Assembly (NCBI GenBank): GCA_014239555.1
Contig: JAAZYR010000002.1
Coordinates: 124,001 to 188,000, forward strand
DNA: 64,000 nt
From: Acidimicrobiales bacterium
GTDB lineage: Bacteria; Actinomycetota; Acidimicrobiia; Acidimicrobiales; Poriferisodalaceae
Reading direction: 5' to 3'
Part shown: one piece after another, positions 17,653-26,134 of the stretch
Layout: each line of letters opens with the position of its first letter
How positions within the stretch are numbered: the stretch's first letter is position 1
The notes under the pieces: model-generated
Databases searched by the model: none
Told to the model about the DNA's origin: nothing
The model's input: only the letters and a program-made list of their open reading frames with translations
Position numbers and translations under genes: made by a program

Positions 17653-19160
17653 TTGAGTCGAGGAAATAGTGGTTCTCCTTTAACGACAGGGAGGCCCGCT
17701 GGGTATCCGCCCCACTCGATACTTTCAGGAAGTCGTTCCTCTTCAGCGCCATCGGGCAGCCCTATCCGACGGCGAATTTCTGCACAAGCGCCCGGAACGG
17801 CGGGTGAGGCAAGGATCGATACGATGCGCAGGACCTCAAGGGCGTCACCCAGGATCGCGTCCACTACGGGGCCAGGATCGGTCTTCCACGGTTCGGCTTG
17901 CTCTAAGAAGGCATTGGTCTCTCGAATAATCCGCCAAGTCGCATCGAGTGCTTCTGAAGGCGATATTCGTTCCCAAGATTCAGCGATTGTTCGATATTCC
18001 CGAGCCACGATCGGAGCAAGCGGACTGTCTACGCGCGGCGCTGTTCCCACGCCGCCGCACTTTGACCCGACGACCGTCGTTACTCGACTCAGCAAGTTGC
18101 CGAGGTTGTTAGCAAGGTCAGCGTTGTATCGGGTGGTCATTCCTTCGTGGCTGAAGTCTCCGTCCGGGCCAAAAATTTGATCGTGGAGGAAGTGATGTCG
18201 CACTCCGTCGACCCCAAAATCCGCGACCAGATCGGCCGGAGCAATCTGGTTCAGCCGGGTTTTGGACATCTTTTCACCGCCGACAAGCAGAAAACCGTGA
18301 ACGTGAACCCGTTCAGGTGGAGCCAGACCAGCGCTCATCAACATTGCGGGCCAGTAAACGCAATGAAAGCGAAGGATGTCTTTGCCAATGAGATGAATTG
18401 CCGGCCAATACTGAGAAAAGGATGCTGGATCGTCTACATATCCCGCCGCGGTGATGTAGTTCGTCAGCGCATCAAACCAAACATAAGTGACGTGGCCTGT
18501 GTCCCATGGCAGCGAAATTCCCCAGTCAATGGACGTTCGACTGATCGAGAAGTCACGAAGCCCTTGGTTGATAAATCCCAAGGCTTCATTCCGTTTCGTT
18601 GTGGGTAAAACGAAATCGGGGTGGGATTCATACCAATCCCGGAGAGGTTGCTCATAGCGGCTTAATTTGAAGAAGTAGTTCTCTTCGGTTACGTGCTCAA
18701 CAGGACGCCCATGTATAGGGCAGTTGCCTGACTCAAGGTCGTCCTCGTTGAAGTACGCCTCACAACTAACACAATAAAGACCCTCGTAGGTTTGGAGGTC
18801 TATGTCTCCATTGTCGTAGCACGCTTGCAGCAATTTCTGGACCGCCGTGTGGTGACGCGGTTCGCTAGTGCGAATGAAGTCATCGTTCGATATTCCGAGT
18901 TGAGCCCAAGCCTCCTGGAAGCGAACGACCGTTTGATCCGCCCACTCTTTTGGACTGCAACCATTTTCTTCGGCTGCACGTTGGACCTTCAAGCCATGTT
19001 CATCTGTTCCAGTCAGGAAGCGAACGTCGCGTCCCAGTAGTCGATGCCATCGCGCCACGGCGTCTGCAGTGATGGTTGTGTACGCGTGTCCGATATGAGG
19101 CGCGTCGTTGACGTAATAGATCGGTGTGGTGACGTAATAAGGGTTGGTCACGCATGTCAT
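17649..19160 (-). CDS. metG: Methionyl-tRNA synthetase
   Basis: 503 residues, class I aminoacyl-tRNA synthetase. The HIGH signature appears as APHIGHAYTT near residue 20 and the KMSKS signature as GGEKMSKTRLN near residue 300. The zinc knuckle region (CVSCEAYFNEDD...GNCPIHG) carries four candidate Cys ligands with one knuckle, and WFDALTNYI and DFGVDGVRHHFL are typical. No C-terminal EMAP-like dimerisation domain is present. It is followed by tatD with a 4-base overlap. Confidence 0.97.
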   Translation of the reverse strand: MTCVTNPYYVTTPIYYVNDAPHIGHAYTTITADAVARWHRLLGRDVRFLTGTDEHGLKVQRAAEENGCSPKEWADQTVVRFQEAWAQLGISNDDFIRTSEPRHHTAVQKLLQACYDNGDIDLQTYEGLYCVSCEAYFNEDDLESGNCPIHGRPVEHVTEENYFFKLSRYEQPLRDWYESHPDFVLPTTKRNEALGFINQGLRDFSISRTSIDWGISLPWDTGHVTYVWFDALTNYITAAGYVDDPASFSQYWPAIHLIGKDILRFHCVYWPAMLMSAGLAPPERVHVHGFLLVGGEKMSKTRLNQIAPADLVADFGVDGVRHHFLHDQIFGPDGDFSHEGMTTRYNADLANNLGNLLSRVTTVVGSKCGGVGTAPRVDSPLAPIVAREYRTIAESWERISPSEALDATWRIIRETNAFLEQAEPWKTDPGPVVDAILGDALEVLRIVSILASPAVPGACAEIRRRIGLPDGAEEERLPESIEWGGYPAGLPVVKGEPLFPRLK

Positions 19161-19207
19161 GGTACCGACCCACGTTCGCGCAGCCGTGGGCCTTTAATAC
19201 TTAGGTT

Positions 19208-20059
19208 TCATTCCTCAACTGCGAGGGCAAGGGCGTACACCCGATTGCGAGCAACTCCAAGAGTCGTTGATACGCGATCAATCGAGGCGCGCCGTGTCGC
19301 CCCACTCCCCAACTCTTCGCGTAACGCTGCCACAACTGTCTCGTCGTCCACTTCTGTCTGCGGAGCCCCTCCAACGACGATGGCGATTTCACCCTTCACA
19401 TCGCCAGAGAAACGGGCCCCAAGTTCTGTCAGAGTTCCGCGTGCGGTTTCCTCATAGAGTTTGGTCAACTCGCGCATTACGGCTGCTGGACGGTCGCCAC
19501 CACAAAAGTTAGCGAGATCACGGAGCGTTACCGGCAACCGCCGAGGTGATTCAAACAACACTGTGGTTCGAGTTTCAGCCGCTATTGAGGCCAACCGGAT
19601 CTCTCGTTCCTTGCCTTTTCTCGGTAAGAAGCCTTCCATCGCCCATCGGTTCGTCGGAAGCCCGGAAAGCACCAAAGCGGCAACAGCTGCGGTGGGACCT
19701 GGGGCGACGGAAACCCGATATCCCCCTTCTGAGACGTACTTCACCAACCGCTCGCCTGGATCAGATATCGCCGGTGTCCCCGCATCACTAACCAGCGCTA
19801 CATCGTGGCCTTCATCAAGTAGCCCGGTCACTGTCGATCCAATTGAGACTTCGGTGTGTTCGTTGGCAACAAGCAGTCGACGGGCACGCAAACCGAGATG
19901 CTCAAGAAGTTTTCCTGTTCGTCGAGTGTCTTCACAAGCGACTGCCCCCGCCTGTTCCAGAATCTCGCGAGCCCTCTGCGATATGTCGCCCAAATTGCCA
20001 ATTGGAGTGGCCACCAAGTAGAGCGTTCCCCGATTTGTCGTTTCAGAAAATTCATTCAT
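19208..20059 (-). CDS. rsmI: 16S rRNA (cytidine1402-2'-O)-methyltransferase
   Basis: 283 residues from the ATG at 20059; an in-frame upstream extension to 20128 lacks family similarity. RsmI methylates the 2'-hydroxyl of C1402 in the decoding centre. The tetrapyrrole-methylase-fold signatures are LYLVATPIGNLGDISQRA, CEDTRRTGKLL, VALVSDAGTPAISDPG, and VAPGPTAAVAALVLSGLP. The gene precedes metG by 47 bp on the same strand, as in other actinobacteria. Confidence 0.96.
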   Translation of the reverse strand: MNEFSETTNRGTLYLVATPIGNLGDISQRAREILEQAGAVACEDTRRTGKLLEHLGLRARRLLVANEHTEVSIGSTVTGLLDEGHDVALVSDAGTPAISDPGERLVKYVSEGGYRVSVAPGPTAAVAALVLSGLPTNRWAMEGFLPRKGKEREIRLASIAAETRTTVLFESPRRLPVTLRDLANFCGGDRPAAVMRELTKLYEETARGTLTELGARFSGDVKGEIAIVVGGAPQTEVDDETVVAALREELGSGATRRASIDRVSTTLGVARNRVYALALAVEE

Positions 20060-20235
20060 TTGGCGTGACCCCAGATCATTTTGCCATTTAGCAGCTAAGT
20101 CAGCGGTAATGGACGCTGACGGCAACATCGGTCGCGGTCAACAAAGGTGCGACATACGTTGTCACCCAGCCAGGTAACTCAAACTTGGCTCATCGCCAAC
20201 GAGATGCGGGTCGCGATTTACTCACCGCCTCGCCG

Positions 20236-21318
20236 CTATACGTTGAACCGAAACTCAACAACGTCTCCGTCTTGCATCATGTAGTCCTTACCCTCCAGAC
20301 GGAGGCGGCCGACGTCTCGCGCAGCGGACCAAGAACCCAGTTCGAGTAGTAAATCGTGCTCAATTATCTCGGCACGAATGAAACCTCTTTCGAAGTCAGT
20401 GTGAATTCTTCCTGCGCACTGGGGTGCTTTCCAACCATCTTTGAAAGTCCACGCTCGAGACTCTTTTTCACCCGTAGTAAGAAAGGTGCGCAGACCTAAG
20501 AGCCCATGAGCCGCTCGGACGAACAACGGCAGGGCACCTTCGCCTAGACCAAGGCCTTCAAGCATCTCAGAACGTTCATCCGAAGGTAAGAGAGCGGCTT
20601 CTGCTTCAAGTTGCACCGAGAGCGGCAATACCTCAGCGCCAGGGAGCGCGCCTCCTAGTTCCGACGCCAGATCATTAGCTTGCTCAAGCTGGTCTTCTCC
20701 GATGTTCAATACGGCCATCACAGGCTTGTTGGTTAGCAAGAAGTGCTCGCGCAAAGCCACCCGCTGAGCATCAGAAAGTTCGGCTCGAAACAGCGGCGTA
20801 CCATCGGATAACAAACTCAGCGCTACTTCAAGAGCGTCAACCTCTGCCACCAAGTCAGGATCACGGGGGTCGGTCCGCAGCGCTTTGCGACGACGATCGA
20901 TTCGAGACTCAACCGATTCAAGATCCGCGAGAGTGAGCTCAATTTCTACTATTCGCAAATGTTCCAAAGGGTCACTTGGACCCGGCACATCTTCGTCATC
21001 AAAGGAGCGAAGAACAAAGACCAGGGCATCTACTTCTCTGATCCCTGCGAGAAATTTGTTTCCTAATCCCTCGCCCTGACTGGCTCCTTCGACCAGGCCC
21101 CCGATATCAACAAATTCAGTCGTTGAATTCACAACTTTTTGGCTCGCGCTCATTTTTGCGAGCGCGTCGAGCCGGTGATCCGGGACTTTCACGACTCCGA
21201 CATTGGGATCTGTTGTGGCGAACGCGTACGGAGCTGCTAGGGCGCCACCTCCGGCTAAAGCATTAAAAAGCGAGGACTTACCGGCGTTCGGCAGGCCAAC
21301 GAATCCAAATCTTTCCAT
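20236..21318 (-). CDS. ychF: Redox-/ribosome-associated GTPase YchF (Obg family)
   Basis: 360 residues. The G1 loop GLPNAGKSSLFNAL is at the N-terminus, followed by NVGVVKVPDHRLDALA, the G3 region DIGGLVEGASQGEGLG, and a C-terminal TGS domain (RGFIRAEIIEHDLL, LRLEGKDYMMQDGDVVEFRF). YchF binds ribosomes and prefers ATP over GTP in studied species. Divergent from the CaiB-like gene. The 106 bp between its stop and the rsmI start holds no recognised feature. Confidence 0.97.
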   Translation of the reverse strand: MERFGFVGLPNAGKSSLFNALAGGGALAAPYAFATTDPNVGVVKVPDHRLDALAKMSASQKVVNSTTEFVDIGGLVEGASQGEGLGNKFLAGIREVDALVFVLRSFDDEDVPGPSDPLEHLRIVEIELTLADLESVESRIDRRRKALRTDPRDPDLVAEVDALEVALSLLSDGTPLFRAELSDAQRVALREHFLLTNKPVMAVLNIGEDQLEQANDLASELGGALPGAEVLPLSVQLEAEAALLPSDERSEMLEGLGLGEGALPLFVRAAHGLLGLRTFLTTGEKESRAWTFKDGWKAPQCAGRIHTDFERGFIRAEIIEHDLLLELGSWSAARDVGRLRLEGKDYMMQDGDVVEFRFNV

Positions 21319-21422
21319 TGGCAGGCGAGGCTACCTGCGGGGTGGCTTAACCGCCCCCTTACGCCGTGAATCGGGAGGCAGGCTGTGAAAGAATCTAGAA
21401 CAAGCGGAGTGGGGAGAACCTT

Positions 21423-22562
21423 GTGGGACCATTGAGTGGAGTCAAAGTTGTTGAGCTAGCGGGCATCGGGCCTGGCCCCTTCTGCGCCATGCTCTTGGCT
21501 GACTTGGGCGCTGATGTCGTGAGAGTTGATCGCATGGAGCAAGTCGATCTGGGGATCGACAGAGGTAGAAAATTCAGCGTCTTAAATCGCAGTCGTAGGT
21601 CTGTTTCAGTCGACCTCAAGAACCCTGACGGCGTCGAAACGGTGCTCAAACTCATAGAGGGGGCAGACGCTCTAATCGAAGGGTTCCGGCCTGGCGTCAC
21701 CGAACGACTTGGGTTAGGCCCTCAAGAGTGTCTTGAGCGGAACCCGAGACTGGTCTATGGCCGAATGACCGGCTGGGGTCAAGAGGGCCCGATGGCCCAT
21801 GCTGCTGGGCATGACATCAACTACATTGCCTTGACCGGTGCGCTACATGCCATCGGGGGGGCCGACAAACCATCTCCACCGCTCAACCTCATAGGTGACT
21901 TCGGCGGCGGCGGGATTTACCTCGCCTTTGGTCTATGTGCTGCCTTGCTCGAAGCCAAAACCTCCGGAAAGGGTCAGATAGTTGATGCAGCGATGACAGA
22001 AGGCGCTGCATCGCTGATGGGTTCTATCTACGGCATGCATGCCTCAGGGCACTGGTCCGACCAGCGCGAGGACAATGTTCTTGACGGGGGCTCCTATTAC
22101 TACGGTGTGTACGAGACATCTGACGACAAGTTTGTCTCTATCGGATCAATTGAAGGCAAGTTTCACGATGAACTTCTAGAACTAACCGGCTTCGAGGACG
22201 CACCAACGACCGCACGAAACGACCAGGACAGCTGGACTGAAAAGAAGGCTCGATTGGCGGAAATAATTCGATCAAAAACTCGCGACGAGTGGGACGCTGT
22301 GATGCTCGGCAGCGATGTTTGCTACGCGCCAGTACTTGACTTATCCGAAGCGCCCGAACATCCACACAATGTCGCGCGCGGATCGTTTGTGGAAATCGAC
22401 GGCGTAATCCAACCCGGCCCTGCGCCTAAATTCAGTCGTACGCCCGGCAAGGTGCAGATGCCGCCGCCGGCCCCGGGTCAACACACCGACGAAGTACTCA
22501 CCAATTGGGGATTCTCAATCGAAGACGTAGAGAAGTTAAGAGATGTCGGAGCAATCGGCTGA
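21423..22562 (+). CDS. CaiB/BaiF-family CoA-transferase (alpha-methylacyl-CoA racemase-like)
   Basis: 379 residues, GTG start with GGGGAG upstream. The N-terminus GVKVVELAGIGPGPFCAMLLADLGADVVRVDR and later DLKNPDGVETVLKL, EGFRPGVTERLGLGP and YGRMTGWGQEGPMA are typical for class III CoA-transferases; the GHDINYIALTGALHAIG segment (with His and Asp) is characteristic of the alpha-methylacyl-CoA racemase branch, which epimerises 2-methyl-branched acyl-CoAs. Substrate not resolved. It stands alone, divergent from ychF and upstream of bL37. Confidence 0.9.
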   Translation: MGPLSGVKVVELAGIGPGPFCAMLLADLGADVVRVDRMEQVDLGIDRGRKFSVLNRSRRSVSVDLKNPDGVETVLKLIEGADALIEGFRPGVTERLGLGPQECLERNPRLVYGRMTGWGQEGPMAHAAGHDINYIALTGALHAIGGADKPSPPLNLIGDFGGGGIYLAFGLCAALLEAKTSGKGQIVDAAMTEGAASLMGSIYGMHASGHWSDQREDNVLDGGSYYYGVYETSDDKFVSIGSIEGKFHDELLELTGFEDAPTTARNDQDSWTEKKARLAEIIRSKTRDEWDAVMLGSDVCYAPVLDLSEAPEHPHNVARGSFVEIDGVIQPGPAPKFSRTPGKVQMPPPAPGQHTDEVLTNWGFSIEDVEKLRDVGAIG

Positions 22563-22619
22563 CGCCAATAGGGCATAACGAGGAGAAAGGTGCCCTTAGT
22601 GAATCGTGCGGCACCCCGG

Positions 22620-22625
22620 TAGCAT
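22620..22625 (+). promoter_or_regulatory. -10 element for a leaderless bL37 transcript
   Basis: TAGCAT ends 7 nt before the ATG of the bL37 gene, so the transcript should start at or next to the A of ATG. No Shine-Dalgarno sequence is present. Confidence 0.4.
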
Positions 22626-22632
22626 TGGCATC

Positions 22633-22719
22633 ATGTCGAAGCGCACGAAGAAGAGAAAGCTCCGCGCTCGTCGCAGCAAGGCCAACCACGGTAAGAGGCC
22701 CAACATCGGGAGAGGTTGA
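22633..22719 (+). CDS. Large ribosomal subunit protein bL37
   Basis: 28 residues, rich in Lys and Arg, beginning MSKRTKKRKLRARRSKAN and containing the signature NHGKRPN before the end IGRG. This matches bL37, a tiny 50S protein first recognised in mycobacterial ribosome structures and found across actinobacteria. The match rests on the NHGKRPN core and on size. It is preceded by a -10 box at leaderless spacing and sits alone on the plus strand, 70 bp after the CaiB-like gene and 6 bp before the end of the SGNH gene on the other strand. Confidence 0.85.
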   Translation: MSKRTKKRKLRARRSKANHGKRPNIGRG

Positions 22720-22725
22720 CCCTCC

Positions 22726-23595
22726 TCAGCCAGATCTTCGTTCGATCACCGAGACTACGGCCGCTGTTATCAGGCGAGCTCCGTTGGGCTGGTAGTGAGT
22801 ACCGTCATCGGTTCTGACTTCTATCTTTACCCCACCCTCATCTGAGATGTGCTTGGCCCAGACCCCGTCGGGTGACACGATCGACGCGGCATCTACCCAT
22901 TCAGACCTGTACCCGTTCTCGAAAACTCGCCGAGAAATCGGGTTGACTGCGTCGGGCAATGGCACCATGAACGGAATACGGAAATGTGGCAGCCCAACCC
23001 AAACAACAAGTCGGCCAGGGCGATCAAGAACAGCAAGCATTTCGGCGATTCTGGCTTGGTATTTCTCCACCCATTCTGTGCCACCCTTTTCTGAAGGGCC
23101 GTTGCGGAATCCCTGCCAATCGTTTCCGCCAATTGACAAAACAACGACGTCATATGGACCGTCAGCGATCTCGTCTCGCAGGTAATCAACCCAATCGAAA
23201 TACCAGTCGCTCACGACCCCTGTCGACTTCTTGACATCTTCAGTAAAGATCCAACGATCTTCGTTTCTCACGAGGATCCGAAATCCGAGGGACGCGCCAC
23301 CCGCAAGGGAGTCGCCACCCACCCACACACTTAAAGGTCTCGCTTCTGTCGGTTCTGCCAACAGGGCTCGCCGATCAGTTCGCGTCCAGTGGTAATAAGT
23401 TTCCTCGTAACCAAGATGAGAAGCGAGCGGGTCAGGCCACCGAAGATGAGGGGCACCCCAAGGGTCGAACTCTCCGGACGGGCCTTTCTTTGTGTCATTG
23501 ACGACGTCTGGCTCTTCATCCGCCCAACCCGAATTCGCGACGATCAAAATTGCGACCGCCGCGACTGCGGAAAACGCGACAGCACGAAAACTCAT
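22726..23595 (-). CDS. Secreted SGNH-hydrolase (acyltransferase/esterase), second copy
   Basis: 289 residues. The ATG at 23595 overlaps the previous stop (ATGA) and opens a signal peptide (FRAVAFSAVAAVAILIVANSGWA). The SGNH triad blocks are complete: GGDSLAGG (Ser), LSIGGNDWQGF (Gly/Asn), and TDDGTHYQPNGARL (Asp/His). It pairs with a second SGNH protein and an MBOAT acyltransferase in one coupled operon, which suggests it moves acetyl groups onto, or removes them from, an extracytoplasmic polymer. The operon context resembles alginate AlgI/AlgJ/AlgX and peptidoglycan PatA/PatB systems, but the polymer is unknown. Confidence 0.85.
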   Translation of the reverse strand: MSFRAVAFSAVAAVAILIVANSGWADEEPDVVNDTKKGPSGEFDPWGAPHLRWPDPLASHLGYEETYYHWTRTDRRALLAEPTEARPLSVWVGGDSLAGGASLGFRILVRNEDRWIFTEDVKKSTGVVSDWYFDWVDYLRDEIADGPYDVVVLSIGGNDWQGFRNGPSEKGGTEWVEKYQARIAEMLAVLDRPGRLVVWVGLPHFRIPFMVPLPDAVNPISRRVFENGYRSEWVDAASIVSPDGVWAKHISDEGGVKIEVRTDDGTHYQPNGARLITAAVVSVIERRSG

Positions 23596-24680
23596 CGAAC
23601 CCAAAGTTCGTCGACATTGGGAGACCTTCGCAATTCTCGAAGCAGAAGCGCCGACAGCCATTCTCCACCCCAGTGGCTCAAATGCACTCCATCCGTCAGT
23701 CGGACATCCACAAGTTTGCCCGCGTTATCCGGAAGATACCTGGAGTAGTTCCCAGAGCTATCCGTAAATAATTCGCGAAGATCGACGTATTGAACCCGCG
23801 CTCGTTCGGCCGCCTCAGCCTGATACAGAGTGTTCAGCAGTTGCATGCGTTGGTCGAAGCCCTCGTCTCGCATGGGTGGCTGTGCCACCCACAAAAGGAC
23901 TCGACCTGCGTCGGACGTGACAAGGTCCATAACAATGCCGATTCGACGTCGGTATTCATCCAACCAGGCCTCGTTGAATCTCTCCAACCACTGGCCGTCC
24001 CCGTCTCGTATATTTTGTGCGTCGTTACCGCCCAGAATGATGACTACAGCGTCCGGGTCATGTTCCGCCATAATTTCAGTGAGCCGGCCTGGCCAATCGA
24101 AAAAATCGGGGCGGGTTAGACCACTCGACAAAACCGGCTCGGATATCGCCTGAACCCGGGTTGACGTCTCTGCTAGGGAGACAAGGGTGTCACCAAAAAA
24201 CCGAACCATCGAATCCCCTAGAATCCAGAGTTGGAAGGGGTTGTCTGCGTCCCAACCGGGCTCTAAGGATTCGCGACGTTCTTCCCCCGTCAGTTTTTTG
24301 GGCTCTTGCTCTGTTTGGACTGATGGCACAATCCAATTGTCTTTTTCTGATACATCGACGACCTGTATTTTCTCTAGCAGGAGCGTGATCACTTGTTCCG
24401 TTTCGGAGCGACCTAGTAAGCGATCTCCCGTCGCCCTCGGCCACGTCAACCCAAGAGACGACGCTACGGATTCAATGGGGCGCCAAACCGCTAACGCCAC
24501 CGATCGGCCAGTTCCGTCGGGTTGGCGTTCAGCGTCTATTAACAAAGCTGAGGAGTTCAAGAAGAGGGCCACAACCAAGCCAGCGAGGCCCGCCGCTAGA
24601 ACTTTCCCCGCGGGCGCACCTTGTCCATTTCGTCTCTGGTCTTTATGCGATTCCGAGTCGGTGTTGGTCATTTTTTCCAT
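23592..24680 (-). CDS. Membrane-anchored SGNH-hydrolase, DUF459-like
   Basis: 362 residues. An N-terminal membrane segment near residues 27-47 (VLAAGLAGLVVALFLNSSALL) places the rest outside. The SGNH blocks are LWILGDSMVRFFGD, VVIILGGNDAQNI, and LTDGVHLSHWGGEWLSALL. It resembles DUF459, a family often beside MBOAT genes. The start overlaps the MBOAT stop by one base (TGATG) and its stop overlaps the next SGNH gene (ATGA), so three proteins are made from one message. Likely job: acyl transfer to an envelope glycan after the MBOAT protein moves the acyl group across the membrane. Confidence 0.85.
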   Translation of the reverse strand: MEKMTNTDSESHKDQRRNGQGAPAGKVLAAGLAGLVVALFLNSSALLIDAERQPDGTGRSVALAVWRPIESVASSLGLTWPRATGDRLLGRSETEQVITLLLEKIQVVDVSEKDNWIVPSVQTEQEPKKLTGEERRESLEPGWDADNPFQLWILGDSMVRFFGDTLVSLAETSTRVQAISEPVLSSGLTRPDFFDWPGRLTEIMAEHDPDAVVIILGGNDAQNIRDGDGQWLERFNEAWLDEYRRRIGIVMDLVTSDAGRVLLWVAQPPMRDEGFDQRMQLLNTLYQAEAAERARVQYVDLRELFTDSSGNYSRYLPDNAGKLVDVRLTDGVHLSHWGGEWLSALLLRELRRSPNVDELWVR

Positions 24681-26068
24681 CAGAATTGAAAGTAAATAAA
24701 GGGCGCTACTCCCTCAGGCCCAAGCGCGTCGATGACAACCAAACCGATGCCGAACGCTATCCCTTGAATCAAAACAGATCGTCTGTTCATCCACAAACCC
24801 ATGCGAGCTGAGGCTGACTTTGTGACAAATTGCACAGCAATTGACGCCAGCACGAGGACGATCAAACCGGCGTTCAAAATATTTGCGTCTCCCGAAGAGC
24901 CGATAATCGCGCTTAGAACGCTCCCCGCGTCAGAAACAGAACCGGCTCTGAAAAAAATCCAGGCAAAACAAACCACATGGAATGTGAGAACCCATCTAAT
25001 CACAGGGTGAATTCGCTCAGTCGGTAATGACCGCTCAATAATTAGGGCGACTCCATGTATTGCACCCCAGATGACGAAGTTCCAGGTACTGCCGTGCCAC
25101 AAACCACCTAAGAGCATGGTTATGAGGAGGTTTCGATACATGTCGCCGGTTTGCCCGCGATTGCCGCCAAGGGGAATGTAGAGATAGTCACGCAGCCAGG
25201 ACGAAAGGGTGATATGCCAGCGGCGCCAAAAGTCTCTTAACGAAAGTGCGCTGTAGGGCCTGTCAAAGTTGACCGGAAACCGAAATCCGAGAAGGAGCGC
25301 AACGCCGATCGCTATGTCTGTGTATCCAGAAAAGTCTGCATAAATCTGAATGGCGTAGCCGTACACACCAAATAGAACATCCAGACTGCTGTGCCCCTGA
25401 GGGTCCGCGAAAACACCATCGACCAAGTTGCTCGCTAGCCAACTCGACACAACGACTTTTTTAAAAAGCCCACGAAGTATCAGGTGAAACGCTTCCGCTG
25501 ACGCCACCCGTCGCGGGTCAGGTCGTTTCGCAATTTGGGGAGCCATTTCCGAGGCGCGCACAATGGGGCCTGCTACGAGTTGCGGGAAAAAGGAGAGGTA
25601 GACAGCGAAGTCAAGGAGCTTCATCGGTTCAATAACGCCTCGACGCAAATCGATGACGTAGCTCATTGCCTGAAAGGTAAAGAAGGAGATCCCTACCGGC
25701 AATGTCAGCTCTAAAATCGGAATCGCGTTTCCCATACCCAATAAGTTCGATAACTCGACTGCAAAGAAGTCGTAGTACTTAAAAACCCCCAGCAGTGTTA
25801 GATCGCTCGCTATCGCGATAATCGTCCATGCCCGAACTCCGTCTTGGGCGCCGAGTTGTCGGCAGCTATTTATCTTGTTTCCCGCAAACCAATTAGACCC
25901 AATAGCCCACAGCAACAATATGACGAAGCGCCAGTTCCACCATCCGTAGAAGAAGAGGCTGGAACCAAAAATCACAACGCGCCACACCATGGGGTGCGGG
26001 CGCGTCAACCAATTGAGTACGAAGACGACAACGAAGAACAGGCCAAAGGCAAATGTGGGGAAAAGCAT
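24680..26068 (-). CDS. MBOAT-family membrane O-acyltransferase (AlgI/DltB-like)
   Basis: 462 residues with about ten hydrophobic segments. It starts with MLFPTFAFGLFFVVVFVLNW and has the AlgI-like motifs PVGISFFTFQAMSYVID, FFPQLVAGPIVRA, YADFSGYTDIAIG, NFDRPYSALSLRDFWRRWH and the catalytic-His segment GGLWHGSTWNFVIWGAIHG. MBOAT proteins of this type pass acyl groups across the membrane for O-acetylation of exopolysaccharide, peptidoglycan or teichoic acid. It leads a coupled operon with two SGNH-hydrolases and is divergent from the phosphohexomutase gene by 66 bp. Confidence 0.93.
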   Translation of the reverse strand: MLFPTFAFGLFFVVVFVLNWLTRPHPMVWRVVIFGSSLFFYGWWNWRFVILLLWAIGSNWFAGNKINSCRQLGAQDGVRAWTIIAIASDLTLLGVFKYYDFFAVELSNLLGMGNAIPILELTLPVGISFFTFQAMSYVIDLRRGVIEPMKLLDFAVYLSFFPQLVAGPIVRASEMAPQIAKRPDPRRVASAEAFHLILRGLFKKVVVSSWLASNLVDGVFADPQGHSSLDVLFGVYGYAIQIYADFSGYTDIAIGVALLLGFRFPVNFDRPYSALSLRDFWRRWHITLSSWLRDYLYIPLGGNRGQTGDMYRNLLITMLLGGLWHGSTWNFVIWGAIHGVALIIERSLPTERIHPVIRWVLTFHVVCFAWIFFRAGSVSDAGSVLSAIIGSSGDANILNAGLIVLVLASIAVQFVTKSASARMGLWMNRRSVLIQGIAFGIGLVVIDALGPEGVAPFIYFQF

Positions 26069-26134
26069 CGTTTTACTTGTAGCGAACAGGCAACGGTACC
26101 TTTCGACCGTGCCGGAATGAGGCAGGATGGCTTC

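Noticed and set aside
25844..26134. N-terminal extension of the phosphohexomutase
   Set aside because: It is antisense to the MBOAT gene start, has no family similarity and lacks a ribosome-binding site.
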